DNA of 6,448 nucleotides, taken from NCBI GenBank assembly GCA_017501025.1, contig JAFVXS010000066.1, positions 1 through 6,448 on the forward strand, written 5' to 3'. The stretch comes from Alistipes sp. Its GTDB lineage: Bacteria > Bacteroidota > Bacteroidia > Bacteroidales > Rikenellaceae. The notes under the pieces are model-generated. The model searched no databases. It was given only the letters and a program-made list of their open reading frames with translations, and was not told where the DNA came from. Position numbers and translations under genes: made by a program. Every line of letters starts with the position of its first letter. Positions within the stretch are counted from its first letter, which is position 1. Below, in pieces: positions 6,353-6,448 of the stretch.

Positions 6353-6406
6353 CGAAAAATTTTTAACAAGCGTATTTGCTCTCGTCAAAAAAATCGACTT
6401 TGTTCG

Positions 6407-6448
6407 ATGGAAAGATACTTTAACTACACTCAAAGCGGTGTTATGAGA
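6407..6448 (+). CDS. Start of an unidentified divergent gene (3' end missing)
   Basis: An ATG at 6407 opens a frame of 14 codons (MERYFNYTQSGVMR) that continues past the right edge. The start codon lies 68 bases from the surE ATG on the opposite strand, an ordinary divergent spacing. A weak promoter-like CGACTTTG at 6395-6402, with TTTG at 6375-6378 at rather short spacing, precedes it. Too little protein is visible to name a family, and a chance open frame cannot be excluded. Confidence 0.45.
   Translation, partial: MERYFNYTQSGVMR

Noticed and set aside
1..6448. CRISPR arrays, tRNA or rRNA genes, insertion sequences, integrase or reverse transcriptase genes
   Set aside because: No regularly spaced repeats, tRNA-like or rRNA sequence, terminal inverted repeats or matching protein motifs were found on either strand by eye.

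Overview
The window looks like chromosomal DNA of a Bacteroidota bacterium, most likely order Bacteroidales. Three things point there: candidate promoters of the TAnnTTTG type instead of a TATAAT -10 box, almost no Shine-Dalgarno sequences before starts, and protein types common in that group (a TIR protein with a C-terminal DUF1566-like domain, a three-membrane-segment NarL-type histidine kinase, a glutamate dehydrogenase of the Clostridium symbiosum type). The genus cannot be fixed from the sequence. No rRNA, tRNA, transposase, integrase, reverse transcriptase or CRISPR array was seen.

Layout, left to right. A plus-strand AraC/ExsA-like regulator (1-699) is cut by the left edge. It converges on a minus-strand glutamate dehydrogenase gene (770-2110), and a strong hairpin with an A-run on one side and a T-run on the other (about 706-755) can terminate both. 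An AT-rich 242-base gap (2111-2352) holds the gdhA promoter region and a GC-rich hairpin that ends the next gene. That gene, 2353-3747 on the minus strand, stands alone and encodes a 464-residue TIR-domain protein. Further right, a minus-strand set reads surE (6338-5565), sensor histidine kinase (5555-4581) and NarL/LuxR response regulator (4563-3919), with gaps of only 9 and 17 bases, so they are probably one operon. A second plus-strand gene appears to start at 6407, divergent from surE, and runs off the right edge.

How the genes relate. Glutamate dehydrogenase (nitrogen and carbon metabolism) and SurE (nucleotide dephosphorylation) are housekeeping-type enzymes. The kinase and regulator form a complete two-component pair whose signal is unknown; their coupling to surE is by position only. 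The TIR gene is the accessory element. Its layout (TIR, small beta-rich domain, charged linker, DUF1566/C-type-lectin-like domain) is that of an effector joined to a possible ligand-recognition domain. The end of its C-terminal domain carries a run of NNC codons before a conserved VRAVSAF ending and a downstream hairpin. This resembles the variable region of a diversity-generating retroelement target, but no reverse transcriptase or template repeat lies in this window, so that remains a hypothesis.
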